Assembly (NCBI GenBank): GCA_018242665.1
Contig: JAFEBL010000011.1
Span: 1 to 64,000 of the forward strand
DNA from: Nitrospira sp.
GTDB taxonomy: Bacteria; Nitrospirota; Nitrospiria; Nitrospirales; Nitrospiraceae
Length of the DNA stretch: 64,000 nucleotides
Direction: 5' to 3'
This document shows positions 1 through 7,419 of the stretch, one piece after another. The stretch's first letter is position 1. Each line of letters opens with the position of its first letter. The position numbers and the translations under genes are program-made. The notes beneath the pieces were generated by a model. The model worked only from the letters and a program-made list of their open reading frames with translations. It searched no databases and was not told where the DNA came from.

Positions 1-247
1 CTCGATTTGCGGGGAGCTTACACTCCGACTAGGTCGCGACCATTTATGACCAAATTCGACTTGGAACCGTGACCAAGAAACTACTTATATCAGGAAGACG
101 ATTTCTAATTCGAAGTACGGAATGGCTCCGCGCCCTTTATCCGAATAGGACGAATGAGTTTGCCTTACAACGGCAGGAAAATCTCAAGCACTAACCTGCA
201 TAAGGTCGAGTATCTTCAGTCGCAAACAATGAAGCACTGGGATCCTG
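1..247. other. Left-edge stretch with no identified gene
   Basis: On the plus strand, frame 1 is open from the window edge to a stop at 70-72. It could be the last 23 codons of a gene that begins outside the window. A second short frame (GTG at 68 to about 195) follows. Neither gives a recognisable protein. Base composition is lower in G+C than the bulk of the window, as in the next 2 kb. No RNA gene or repeat was seen. Confidence 0.3.
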
Positions 248-973
248 TTATCGAGACGGATTTGCTGCATTAAGCCGCATCAGGCGTTCGGTAAGCTTTC
301 CCCCAAAATCGGCTATTGCCACTTTCTTCGCTTCATCGATAGAAGCGGTATCTTCCAGAATTAGTGCCGGTCCCATCTTTTGGGCCACACCCTCCGCATC
401 TTGCGTCGCATAAAGATACCCATTTCGAACATCCCATAGTGAGGCCCTAAGCATAACCAGCGCGTCGCTATGGGTGCCGGGGGCTACATAGGCGCCAACA
501 ATGGTCCAGTACAACAATGCTGCAGGATTGTTATAACGATCGACAGCAGAAACATCCGTGATAAGAAGAACGGCGTCGGCCCCATACCGAGCTGCAGCTA
601 AACGCAGATCTTTGAGCTCCCGATTTGCTGTGCTGCTAAAAGTCCAGTGATTGCTCCCTGGTACCGTGTGTTCGGATATCAAGTAAATATCTGAAATGAC
701 CCCTGCAGCCTTAAGTTGACTTCCGAATGCCAATAGTTGGTTTTGCTCCTCATCGGTCCAGAAGCGTTTCTTGTAGTTCGATGAATGGCTGTTCAGGTAC
801 ACCCCTAGTTTGAATGGAGCTGGCAACTGAGGTTTAAGAGCTAACACGTCTTGGATCATTTGATCTGTTGTGACCGGCCCCGCCGAGTCTCTGAGCGCAC
901 CGCGATCAAATCCTTTACTCGCCGCACATCCGGTTAGGACCGTGAGCGCTAATACCATTAACAGAGCCTTCAC
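248..973 (-). CDS. Lipoprotein, possibly of the rhombotarget-lipoprotein family
   Basis: The protein has 241 residues. The start is GTG at 973, decided by a strong AGGAGG Shine-Dalgarno eight bases upstream. It begins with a lipoprotein signal peptide ending in the lipobox LTGC (Cys16), so it should be lipid-anchored. The rest is a soluble mixed alpha/beta domain with the stretch YWTIVGAYVAPG near residues 155-167, which recalls proteins annotated as rhombotarget lipoprotein. That assignment is from memory. The C-terminus has no GlyGly-CTERM tail, so a rhombosortase target role is not supported. It is a single minus-strand gene with 187 bp upstream, and base composition is lower in G+C than the core of the window. 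Function is unknown. Confidence 0.7.
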   Translation of the reverse strand: MKALLMVLALTVLTGCAASKGFDRGALRDSAGPVTTDQMIQDVLALKPQLPAPFKLGVYLNSHSSNYKKRFWTDEEQNQLLAFGSQLKAAGVISDIYLISEHTVPGSNHWTFSSTANRELKDLRLAAARYGADAVLLITDVSAVDRYNNPAALLYWTIVGAYVAPGTHSDALVMLRASLWDVRNGYLYATQDAEGVAQKMGPALILEDTASIDEAKKVAIADFGGKLTERLMRLNAANPSR

Positions 974-1160
974 TTTAAACCTCCTAGACGCAGTTGTGAC
1001 GAAATCGATAGTAGAGGAAACGATAATTTTCGTGCAATCCTACAGGAAAGACTAGCCCAAGAAAGATTGTCCGTCAAAGAAACAGCAGCTTGGATACGAT
1101 CGTGACTTGAAATTGATTTCCACGGGCTGTTTCCACTTCGGGCCTTAAAATTTGAACTGC

Positions 1161-1931
1161 CTAAAACCGTCTGAGATGCGGCATGGCAGATTGATCTTCA
1201 TTAACATCTTGGAAGCTCAACATCTGCCAGAAGCGTTGTTCACGATCTTCGCTGAAGCCACACGCCAGAGAAAAGGTGTCGAGATCTCTGAACGTACCAA
1301 AAAATCGGTCCCACCAGGTGATGTCTCCATAGTTGAAATCGTGGACATCCAATTGATGATGGATGGAATGCAGCTCAGGGCGTTGAAGAAAATACCCAGT
1401 CCAGTGTGGTGTCCTAAGATTTGAGTGGTAATAGCACTCACCCAACGCCGCAAAGAAACTATACCAAGGAGCCGCTCCTACCGACGCGCCCAACAGGCTA
1501 AAGATGATGGCAGTCGAGAGAATGGAATTAGCCGTAATTTCTAATGGGTGCTTATAAAACGACGTGAGGGTCTCAATTCGGCTCGCGCTGTGGTGAACCT
1601 GATGAAAGACTCGCCAGAAGAGATTGACCGAATGACGTCCCCGATGCCACCAGTAGAAAAAGAATGTGCCGACAAACCAACATACGAACCCTTGGACAAT
1701 CTCCGGCAGTACGCCTTTGAGATGAATGAGAGAATAGCTCGCAAACCAATGGCTCCAGGTAAGGCCGCCCAGGTATACGATGCCCAGTTGCACGGTGTTT
1801 AGAAAGATGGCCCGAAGATACCAGCCGGTTGATTTCGGGAGTTCGCGACCTGGAAACATCCGCTCCAGGACCATGAACACCGCCATGAAAGCAAAGATGC
1901 CTGCGAAGGCCGGCATATACGGGTCTGACAT
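1161..1931 (-). CDS. Sterol desaturase / fatty acid hydroxylase superfamily membrane protein
   Basis: The protein has 256 residues from ATG at 1931. A longer in-frame TTG start at 1958 lies inside a 14-bp palindrome and is less likely. It is an integral membrane di-iron oxygenase by family. Hydrophobic segments lie near 8-22, 42-60, 78-95 and 135-160. His clusters match the family: H96 and H100 (WWHRGRH), H110/H113/H114 (FHQVHH), H188/H191/H192 (LHSIHH) and H197. Such enzymes hydroxylate or desaturate lipids or sterols; the substrate here cannot be read from sequence. The gene stands alone between the lipoprotein gene and a 400-bp gap, in the lower-G+C end of the window. No strong ribosome binding site precedes the ATG. 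Confidence 0.82.
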   Translation of the reverse strand: MSDPYMPAFAGIFAFMAVFMVLERMFPGRELPKSTGWYLRAIFLNTVQLGIVYLGGLTWSHWFASYSLIHLKGVLPEIVQGFVCWFVGTFFFYWWHRGRHSVNLFWRVFHQVHHSASRIETLTSFYKHPLEITANSILSTAIIFSLLGASVGAAPWYSFFAALGECYYHSNLRTPHWTGYFLQRPELHSIHHQLDVHDFNYGDITWWDRFFGTFRDLDTFSLACGFSEDREQRFWQMLSFQDVNEDQSAMPHLRRF

Positions 1932-1951
1932 TTTTTCGCAATTTAAAAGGA

Positions 1952-1965
1952 ATGACAATTGTCAT
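1952..1965. promoter_or_regulatory. Perfect 14-bp palindrome, candidate operator
   Basis: ATGACAATTGTCAT is a perfect self-complementary 14-mer. It ends 20 bp upstream of the ATG of the fatty-acid-hydroxylase-like gene (minus strand). Position and symmetry suggest a dimeric regulator site. The cognate regulator is not identifiable, and a 14-mer palindrome can occur by chance. Confidence 0.35.
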
Positions 1966-2345
1966 ACCGGCTAATCGAGCCTACCATAGGTCCTTTGAAC
2001 GCCCTAGAGAATGCGTTCCTTAGAAGCCGGGTAGGATTCCACCAATGCAGCCATTGCCCTACAAGTATGAGGACGAGAAGTCCCTCCTACTCCGACCATC
2101 TAGATCAAGTGAAGCGGGGGCTGCGCCCCCGATCCCCCCGGGCGTATAGAGCGCCTGATCTTGAACGGGCGGCAGATTTTGAGAGAGATGCTGTGTGTGA
2201 AGAGAACGGGAGAATTGATCTCTGCAGGAAGAATCGCGGCGAGCAGGCTACGGTCATGTTGTCATAGTAATGGGGAACACGAGCGCATTTCGCATCACAG
2301 CGAATGCCCCCGCCCGTGCAGCGTGACCGGAAACGGAGAGCCCGC
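1966..2345. other. 380-bp gap with one GC-rich hairpin
   Basis: No credible gene is seen. The only structure is a strong hairpin at 2115-2131 (stem CGGGGGC / GCCCCCG, loop TGC), which has no T tract on either side. It could stop or stabilise the 3' end of the small minus-strand gene ending at 2346. Short frames here have no ribosome binding site or family resemblance. Confidence 0.4.
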
Positions 2346-2540
2346 CTACCCTTTCGCCTTCTGCGCAAACACGGTCGCATCACAGGCGATGTACTTAATC
2401 TGCTTCATCGGCACAATGATAACTTCTTTGGCCGTATCCACTTCGAGCACTTCCATGTCCTCGCTGATGGTGTGTCGAATCGCATCTTTCACCATCAGTT
2501 CCTGATTGTCGGCAAACACGACTTTCACCCAATATTGCAC
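2346..2540 (-). CDS. Small protein of unknown function (64 residues)
   Basis: The start is GTG at 2540, supported by AAGGAG eight bases upstream. The product is a compact, mostly beta-predicted 64-residue protein with alternating hydrophobic residues (for example VLEVDTAKEVIIVPMKQIKYI). It has no signal peptide or membrane segment. It ends with a polar KAKG tail. The gene lies 15 bp downstream of the proC stop on the same strand, so it may be co-transcribed with proC. I recognise no family. Confidence 0.65.
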   Translation of the reverse strand: MQYWVKVVFADNQELMVKDAIRHTISEDMEVLEVDTAKEVIIVPMKQIKYIACDATVFAQKAKG

Positions 2541-2555
2541 GAGACGCGCTCCTTG

Positions 2556-3386
2556 TTAGAGATGATGGTTTTCCGCCTTGCCCAATTCCTGTGATCGCCG
2601 CGTGGCCGCTTCAACGGCCGAGATCAACGTCGCCCGTAACCGCCCCTGCTCCAATCGAGACAATCCGGCGATCGTGGTCCCGCCGGGTGAGGCCACGCGA
2701 TCTTTCAACACCGCCGGATGCTCCCCATGCTCCAACACCATGCGAGCCGCGCCCGCTACGGTTTGCGCCGCCAACTGTTGCGCGGTGGCTCTCGGCAACC
2801 CAGCCAAGACCCCGCCGTCCGCAAGCGCCTCGACCATGGCGAACACATAGGCCGGGCCACTCCCGCTCAAACCGGTGACCGCATCCATCAGCCGCTCTTC
2901 CACCACGACGACTGAACCGACCGATGCAAACAACTGCTCGGCAGCCTGACGATCGGACGCTGACAATCCCGCCGTCAGACTCAACGCCGTGACGCCGTCC
3001 CCAATGGCCGATGGCGTATTCGGCATGGCCCGCACCAATCTGGTTGCGCCCGCGAGCTTGGCCTGAATGCGTGACAAGGGATACCCGGCCGCGACCGAGA
3101 TCAACAGTGGCTGCGACTGCAGCGATGGCGCGAGTTCGGTGAGCACGTCATCGAGCACCTGCGGTTCGACACAGAGCACCACGATGTCCGCCCCCCGGAC
3201 CGCTGCCTGATTGTCGGCCGTCACGACCACACCAAAGTGACGGCCCAACCATTCGCGTCTGGAAGCTAGCGGGTCGCTGACAACCAGACGGTCCGGCGTG
3301 GTCAGGCCCTTTCGCAACAGGCCCGCCAACAAAGCCTCGGCCATATTGCCGCCGCCGACGAAGCCGATCTGCCGTCCAGTCAACAT
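2556..3386 (-). CDS. proC: Pyrroline-5-carboxylate reductase
   Basis: The protein has 276 residues from ATG at 3386. The frame is open further upstream but that part has no family resemblance. The enzyme catalyses the NAD(P)H-dependent last step of proline synthesis in the cytoplasm. The N-terminal Rossmann motif is clear (FVGGGNMAEALLAGLL, about residues 7-22). The C-terminal half has the family signature region around GLSGSGPAYVFAMVEAL and ends in the typical SPGGTTIAGL segment. The length is normal. A sigma70-like promoter sits so close to the ATG that the mRNA may be nearly leaderless, and no Shine-Dalgarno is visible. The gene is divergent from the HEAT-repeat gene at 3503. Confidence 0.95.
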   Translation of the reverse strand: MLTGRQIGFVGGGNMAEALLAGLLRKGLTTPDRLVVSDPLASRREWLGRHFGVVVTADNQAAVRGADIVVLCVEPQVLDDVLTELAPSLQSQPLLISVAAGYPLSRIQAKLAGATRLVRAMPNTPSAIGDGVTALSLTAGLSASDRQAAEQLFASVGSVVVVEERLMDAVTGLSGSGPAYVFAMVEALADGGVLAGLPRATAQQLAAQTVAGAARMVLEHGEHPAVLKDRVASPGGTTIAGLSRLEQGRLRATLISAVEAATRRSQELGKAENHHL

Positions 3387-3392
3387 GGCGCG

Positions 3393-3422
3393 ATTATACG
3401 GAGGGCTCTCCAGCCGGCGCAA
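3393..3422 (-). promoter_or_regulatory. Predicted sigma70 promoter of proC
   Basis: On the minus strand there is a -35 box TTGCGC (3417-3422), an 18-base spacer and a perfect -10 box TATAAT (3393-3398). The ATG of proC (3386) is only six bases past the -10, so transcription would start at or next to the start codon. Confidence 0.55.
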
Positions 3423-3423
3423 C

Positions 3424-3452
3424 TTGCAACCGCCGGACGGGGTTGTTATAGA
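3424..3452 (+). promoter_or_regulatory. Predicted sigma70 promoter of the HEAT-repeat gene
   Basis: A plus-strand -35 box TTGCAA (3424-3429), a 17-base spacer and a -10 box TATAGA (3447-3452) lie 50 bp upstream of the ATG at 3503. The -35 box is next to that of the divergent proC promoter, so the two promoters are back to back. Confidence 0.5.
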
Positions 3453-3502
3453 GTGATCTATCGTCGTGCCATCATCTTCTTTTTCAGCAGATCGGAGCCG
3501 AC

Positions 3503-4579
3503 ATGAGATGTCTCTTCTCGCTTGTCTTGTTGGGATTCCTGCTGTTTCTGAGCGATCCAAGCTGGGCCCGCCGCGAGGCCCTGACCGCCGAACAAAAGAG
3601 CCAGATGGAACGGATTGATCGCGTGTTGATCACCGTCCTGGCCCTCTCGGATAAGGGCAACATCGACGCCGGTCCGCTGGTGGACGTGGTGGCCACGCGC
3701 ATGAAAGAGTTCGACTACACGCCGGTGACGGATGCCACGCAGCCCTATGACGTCGAGCTCAAGATCAAATGCGAGCAGAAAAAAACCTGGGAAGGCACCA
3801 CAACCATGGGCAGTGATGCTGATCTCCCCGATGCGCCGTCGCGCATCTGGAAGGGACCGGCCTGCCAACTGGGCTATCTGCTCAATGGCAAAAAAATGGC
3901 CTGGCGGAAAGAAGTCCGGACGGACTTCGACGATGCCCAGGCCGCGGCGACGCTGGCCAAGGCTGGCGACCCGAGTGCATTTGCCATGGCCAAGTTGCAG
4001 GCCCGCCTGGAGGACTACGATTTCCCGGCGCTTATCACGGCTGAATGGGGACAGGAGGCGCGGCTGTTTCGGCTCTACGATGATCTGAAAACTCCGGTCG
4101 CGCGTAAGGTCAAGCTGGTGTCCCTGTTCGGTGAGCTCTTCTCCGTGAAAGCCATCCCGCGCCTCTTGGACGGCCTGAACGGGACTGATCGCAGCATTGC
4201 CAAAGCGTCGGCCTTGGCGCTGGGCAACATCGGGCAGAAAGACACGATCCCGGTGTTGATCAAAACGATGAAGAACGGCGCGCCGGACTTGCGGGCACAG
4301 GCGGCGAAGGCGCTGGGCATCGTCGGGGCCCTTCACGGCGATTTCACGATCGTGGATCCGTTGCTGGAAACCTTGAACACCGACGATATCGTAGTGAAGA
4401 CGGAAGTGGCCTGGGCTCTAGGAAAGTTGCCGGACATGAAGTCCTATGAACCGCTCTTTGCCCTTCAGAAATCGCTGTATCGAGTCCATGAGAACGACTC
4501 CGATCCGAACCTGGTGAAGTTGAAGGAAGCCGTCAATTGGAGCATCAAGCAAATCGACACATGGGAACACGTGCAGTAG
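3503..4579 (+). CDS. Secreted HEAT-repeat protein
   Basis: The protein has 358 residues. A signal peptide (about residues 1-22, ending WARREA) predicts export to the periplasm. The middle (about 30-180) is an unassigned domain with several charged segments and two Cys. From about residue 195 to 345 there are HEAT-like helical repeats, for example ALALGNIGQKDTIPVLIKTM, QAAKALGIVGALH and EVAWALGKLPD, as in PBS-lyase HEAT domains that act as protein-interaction scaffolds. It overlaps the next gene by 19 bp if that gene starts at 4561, so the two are probably translated together. Specific function is unknown. Confidence 0.8.
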   Translation: MRCLFSLVLLGFLLFLSDPSWARREALTAEQKSQMERIDRVLITVLALSDKGNIDAGPLVDVVATRMKEFDYTPVTDATQPYDVELKIKCEQKKTWEGTTTMGSDADLPDAPSRIWKGPACQLGYLLNGKKMAWRKEVRTDFDDAQAAATLAKAGDPSAFAMAKLQARLEDYDFPALITAEWGQEARLFRLYDDLKTPVARKVKLVSLFGELFSVKAIPRLLDGLNGTDRSIAKASALALGNIGQKDTIPVLIKTMKNGAPDLRAQAAKALGIVGALHGDFTIVDPLLETLNTDDIVVKTEVAWALGKLPDMKSYEPLFALQKSLYRVHENDSDPNLVKLKEAVNWSIKQIDTWEHVQ

Positions 4580-5118
4580 GTCACATCGCAACGACGACTG
4601 AGCTCGGACGGTTCATCGCCGCACAGGTCTTCGCGACGATCTTCCTGCTATCCGTCGTTGGTTTGGGGCAGGCGCAGGTCTTGGGGGAAGAGGCGGAACT
4701 CGACCGCTTGCGAGCCAAGGCGGAAGATGCGATGGGGAATGACGACGCGGAAACTGCGGCGATGAGCATGGGGCGCGCAGCCTTGATGGCGGCGCAACTG
4801 GCCAAACGCCAAACGGACGCCGGACTGCAGCACACATTCAAGACCGCGGAACATTTGTACCGCTCGCAAGAACATGGCTATCGCGCCATTGCCCTATTCA
4901 GGCGGGCCGGCGGGGAACTCCCGGCCTCGGCAGGCGTCTGCGGGAGCCTTCAACTTGCGCGGCTCGAACTGCAACATGCGCAAGAGGGGCTCACCCAGCC
5001 GGCTCAAGCTCCCGCCACGAAATCGGACGCGGCTCGCCTAGCGACCGTACGCCAGACAACAGACGATTGGGGGACCTTGTTGGAATCGATGGGTGGGGAT
5101 TTTCGCTGCACGGATTAG
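4561..5118 (+). CDS. Secreted helical protein of unknown function
   Basis: The protein has 185 residues from ATG at 4561, which overlaps the end of the HEAT-repeat gene. An ATG at 4537 would add eight residues. A hydrophobic stretch (about residues 16-38, VFATIFLLSVVGLGQAQ) looks like a signal peptide. The mature part is Ala/Glu/Arg-rich and helical, with two Cys (in GVCGSL and FRCTD). I recognise no family. The overlap with the upstream gene suggests a functional pair. Confidence 0.65.
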   Translation: MGTRAVGHIATTTELGRFIAAQVFATIFLLSVVGLGQAQVLGEEAELDRLRAKAEDAMGNDDAETAAMSMGRAALMAAQLAKRQTDAGLQHTFKTAEHLYRSQEHGYRAIALFRRAGGELPASAGVCGSLQLARLELQHAQEGLTQPAQAPATKSDAARLATVRQTTDDWGTLLESMGGDFRCTD

Positions 5119-5161
5119 CCCGGACTATTCATGAATACCGGCTACGTCGTCCAATCCTCTC

Positions 5162-5177
5162 GCCCGGCGGGGCTTTT
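5162..5177 (+). terminator. Possible weak intrinsic terminator
   Basis: A short GC hairpin (GCCC, loop GGCG, GGGC) is followed by TTTT, 44 bp after the stop at 5118. The stem is only four base pairs, so this is weak. It may instead be part of the larger inverted repeat spanning about 5160-5250. Confidence 0.3.
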
Positions 5178-5420
5178 CTCGTTCGGCCTCCTCGACGGAC
5201 TGCAAGTACGCCTGCGTCGGCCTTACATGCGAGAAGCCCCGGCGGGCTTCGGTCTCAAACGCCTCGCGATGGCATTCATAAATAATCCGGGCTCCCAGCC
5301 GTTGAAACAGACCGTCAGCGGCAACCTACCTAGCCTTCACACGCTCACAGCCGCGGAGGTGCTCGTGTTAGCCACCATCAGTCGGGATGAACTCAGACCG
5401 TTTTACCGCACGATTCTCTA

Positions 5421-5544
5421 CAGGATGCGCAAACGGGCCGTCCGGCAAGGCCGCAGCAATGCGAGGAGGCAAGGCGTACCCTTGCGGTACGTTGAGCCTC
5501 GGAGCGATGCGAGAACGCCGTCGGCGGCCCGTTTCCGCATCCTG
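5421..5544. repeat. Nested palindromic intergenic element, copy A (124 bp)
   Basis: The outer arms pair almost perfectly: CAGGATGCGCAAACGGGCCG at the left and CGGCCCGTTTCCGCATCCTG at the right. The inner core contains CAAGGCCGCAGCAATGCGA, a central hairpin (GAGGC ... CGTAC ... GTACG ... GCCTC) and GCGAGAACGCCG. The same core occurs in copy B at 59637-59826 with different outer arms. The element ends six bases before the stop codon of the PIN-domain gene. It could be a transposable REP/MITE-like unit, a bidirectional terminator or a structured RNA. Confidence 0.75.
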
Positions 5545-5550
5545 CATCCG

Positions 5551-5994
5551 CTAGTCGTCTTCGGGATTCACAATATGCAACCCGGCGGGCCGACAGGCGG
5601 CTAAGAGCTGCTTGTCCGCGCTGACAACCGTTAGCCGGAGCGGCTTCAATTCCAGCGCCAATGCCAGATGCAACAGCTGCGGGGAGCGCAGAGCCGGGTA
5701 GTCTAGAATCAATTCCCTTGCTGCCAGATAGGTCTCCATCGTCGGGGAAATGAACTGAAAGAGACCTTGCGCGGCTTCCATCTCAAACTTGTACAGGACG
5801 GAATAACAATCATCCCGCGTGATTTCCCCCTGCTGTGCGCGAACGGATAACACCGAATACAACTCCGTCACACTCCACATGGGCAGAATCGCCACCTTGC
5901 CGCGCTTCACCATGAGCTTGTTGACGACCCGCGTCCCACGTTCCATGCTGTAGCGTTTTACCAGCGCCGTCGAGTCAAAATAGTAATACGGCAT
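5551..5994 (-). CDS. PIN-domain protein, VapC-like toxin
   Basis: The protein has 147 residues, normal for VapC-type RNases, which cut RNA with Mg2+ bound by conserved acidic residues. Asp7 (YYFDSTALVKRY) and Glu44 (SVTELYSV) fit the first acidic positions, and Asp127 (VVSADKQLL) fits the C-terminal one. The third canonical Asp, normally in a pattern like L.a.DalHLA, is Gln106 (ALRSPQLLHLA), which may weaken catalysis. It starts one base after the stop of an 82-residue upstream protein that may be its partner antitoxin. The gene ends next to palindromic element A. Confidence 0.82.
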   Translation of the reverse strand: MPYYYFDSTALVKRYSMERGTRVVNKLMVKRGKVAILPMWSVTELYSVLSVRAQQGEITRDDCYSVLYKFEMEAAQGLFQFISPTMETYLAARELILDYPALRSPQLLHLALALELKPLRLTVVSADKQLLAACRPAGLHIVNPEDD

Positions 5995-5995
5995 C

Positions 5996-6244
5996 CTAGA
6001 CCCTCCCCTTCAAGAGACTCTCTGCCAGCGGCGACTGGAGCTTGGAAAGGCGATCTTGCAACTCATCCAGCGGCAGTTCCTCGTAGTAGCCCTGTTTGCG
6101 GAAAATACTCACCAGGTCACTCTTGAGCACTTGTTGCGTATCGGCGTTCAACCGTTCGCGCAGACGTTTCTTCATGGCCTGGCTCGACAACCGGCGTCCG
6201 CCGGTCGCTTGTTCCCCCGCTTTTCGGGTTCCTGTTTTACGCAT
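5996..6244 (-). CDS. Small basic protein, candidate antitoxin partner of the PIN protein
   Basis: The protein has 82 residues from ATG at 6244, chosen because GGAG lies just upstream. The longer open frame only shadows the neighbouring lipoprotein gene. The first 30 residues are Lys/Arg-rich and probably disordered. The rest is helical (MKKRLRERLNADTQQVLKSD, then LDELQDRLSKLQSPLAESLL). It lies one base upstream of the PIN gene on the same strand, the usual antitoxin-toxin order. It does not look like AbrB, RHH or Phd antitoxins, so the antitoxin role is inferred from position only. Confidence 0.55.
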   Translation of the reverse strand: MRKTGTRKAGEQATGGRRLSSQAMKKRLRERLNADTQQVLKSDLVSIFRKQGYYEELPLDELQDRLSKLQSPLAESLLKGRV

Positions 6245-6279
6245 CCCCTCTCCTCTCTGCTGTGGTGAATGCACCGCCC

Positions 6280-7419
6280 CTATCGAGCGACGGGCGGCGC
6301 CCCTGTTTCCTTCGGACAACCGGAGGGCGCGGTGGCCGCAACCGGAAGATCCGTCTCCCCATAGACATGCGCAGCCACGGAGTGGGCCAGGTCCGAGGAA
6401 AACTCCTGCTGCATGACACGCACGGCTTTCGCCGCCGCCTCGCGCTCCGTGACATGTCCTTCCTTCCCGCCTTTCGACACGGCCCCGATCACACGATGCG
6501 TCGCGACTTCTTCGATCACGGCATCCGTGCACCAGCGGACATAGCGGAACTGGGGATCATGAACCTCAATCGGCCACACCCGCACCGTCCCCTTGATCAA
6601 CAACTCCACCGCCATGGTTGCTGAAGCAGCGCCCTGTCCGGCGACGGAAAATCCCTCCTGCGCGAGGCCCTCAATCAGCGCGCGTTCGAGCGGCTCAGCT
6701 TGCTCGCCGGAAACGTCCACGGCCATCCCGTAATGGGCAGACAGAAACTGCTCCAGCTCGGACGTGAGCTCGGCCACTCGATAGGCGGCCGGACTGCCCT
6801 GCCCGCTCGAGCGAATGGTGCGAAGATCGGTGTTGTAGGCTTCGCGCAAGACCAGATTCTTGGCGGCTCGTTTGAGGTTGCGCACGCGCGAGAGTTTATC
6901 CTGGGTGTGACGCGCTTCAGTGACCTGGGTCTGAATCGTGCGATCGAGCTCAGCGAGGCGTTCCATCATCGCTGATTCCGCCTGCGCCCGATTCATGCCT
7001 GCCAGAGCATAGTACTGTCGCGCCTTTTGGTCAAACCAGATATCGAGAATCTGCACGTTCTCCAACACCTTGTCCGTCGTCACCTTGGTCACGTTGTCCA
7101 ACGTCAGGCGACGCTCGGTGTTGGTTTGGCCGCGGGATTCCACCACCAAATACGATTCCCAATCCTTGGCCTGGGCCGTGATCTCGGCCTTAAAAATCCG
7201 CGAGACCGCGGCATAGGCCTGCTCTGTGGCTTGCGAGCGGGAATCGGCCTGCCCGACGCCCACCAGATACTGCGAGGCAGGATACTGCGGACTGTTTCCG
7301 TCGACCCACGCGGGGCGGGACGGTCCTCCCATCCATCCGCATCCGGCAGAGAGGATGAGCACGATGGCCAGGCAAGTTCCACTTCCACACGTAAGCCAGC
7401 GCGGCCAGGACGACGTCAT
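6280..7419 (-). CDS. LPP20-like lipoprotein (379 residues)
   Basis: The lipoprotein signal has a Cys at about residue 27 (LSAGCGWMGG). After it comes an LPP20-type domain starting PAWVDG...YLVGVGQADSRSQATEQAYA, which recurs in outer-membrane lipoproteins that handle SPOR/peptidoglycan contacts. A helical middle (about 150-200) follows, then a second alpha/beta domain with VELLIKGTVRVWPIEV near residue 275. The start overlaps the stop of the upstream COG3014-like gene by four bases (ATGA), so translation is coupled. It is the last gene of a four-lipoprotein operon. Role in envelope maintenance is inferred from family and context. Confidence 0.75.
   Translation of the reverse strand: MTSSWPRWLTCGSGTCLAIVLILSAGCGWMGGPSRPAWVDGNSPQYPASQYLVGVGQADSRSQATEQAYAAVSRIFKAEITAQAKDWESYLVVESRGQTNTERRLTLDNVTKVTTDKVLENVQILDIWFDQKARQYYALAGMNRAQAESAMMERLAELDRTIQTQVTEARHTQDKLSRVRNLKRAAKNLVLREAYNTDLRTIRSSGQGSPAAYRVAELTSELEQFLSAHYGMAVDVSGEQAEPLERALIEGLAQEGFSVAGQGAASATMAVELLIKGTVRVWPIEVHDPQFRYVRWCTDAVIEEVATHRVIGAVSKGGKEGHVTEREAAAKAVRVMQQEFSSDLAHSVAAHVYGETDLPVAATAPSGCPKETGAPPVAR

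Larger units (their letters stand above)
5119..5550. other. 432-bp intergenic region rich in inverted repeats
   Basis: No credible gene is seen. A 157-codon frame here is interrupted in sense by palindromic DNA. The left part (about 5160-5250) has an imperfect inverted repeat, GCCCGGCGGGGC...CTCG against CGAGAAGCCCCGGCGGGC, plus a small terminator-like hairpin. The right part is the nested palindromic element at 5421-5544. The region lies between two converging genes. Confidence 0.6.

Noticed and set aside
2115-2131. GC-rich hairpin considered as an intrinsic terminator
   Set aside because: The stem is strong, but neither side has a T tract, so I list it only as a structure within the gap.
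5131-5604. 157-codon open frame on the plus strand
   Set aside because: It runs through the nested palindromic element and into the PIN gene on the other strand. No ribosome binding site or family is seen.
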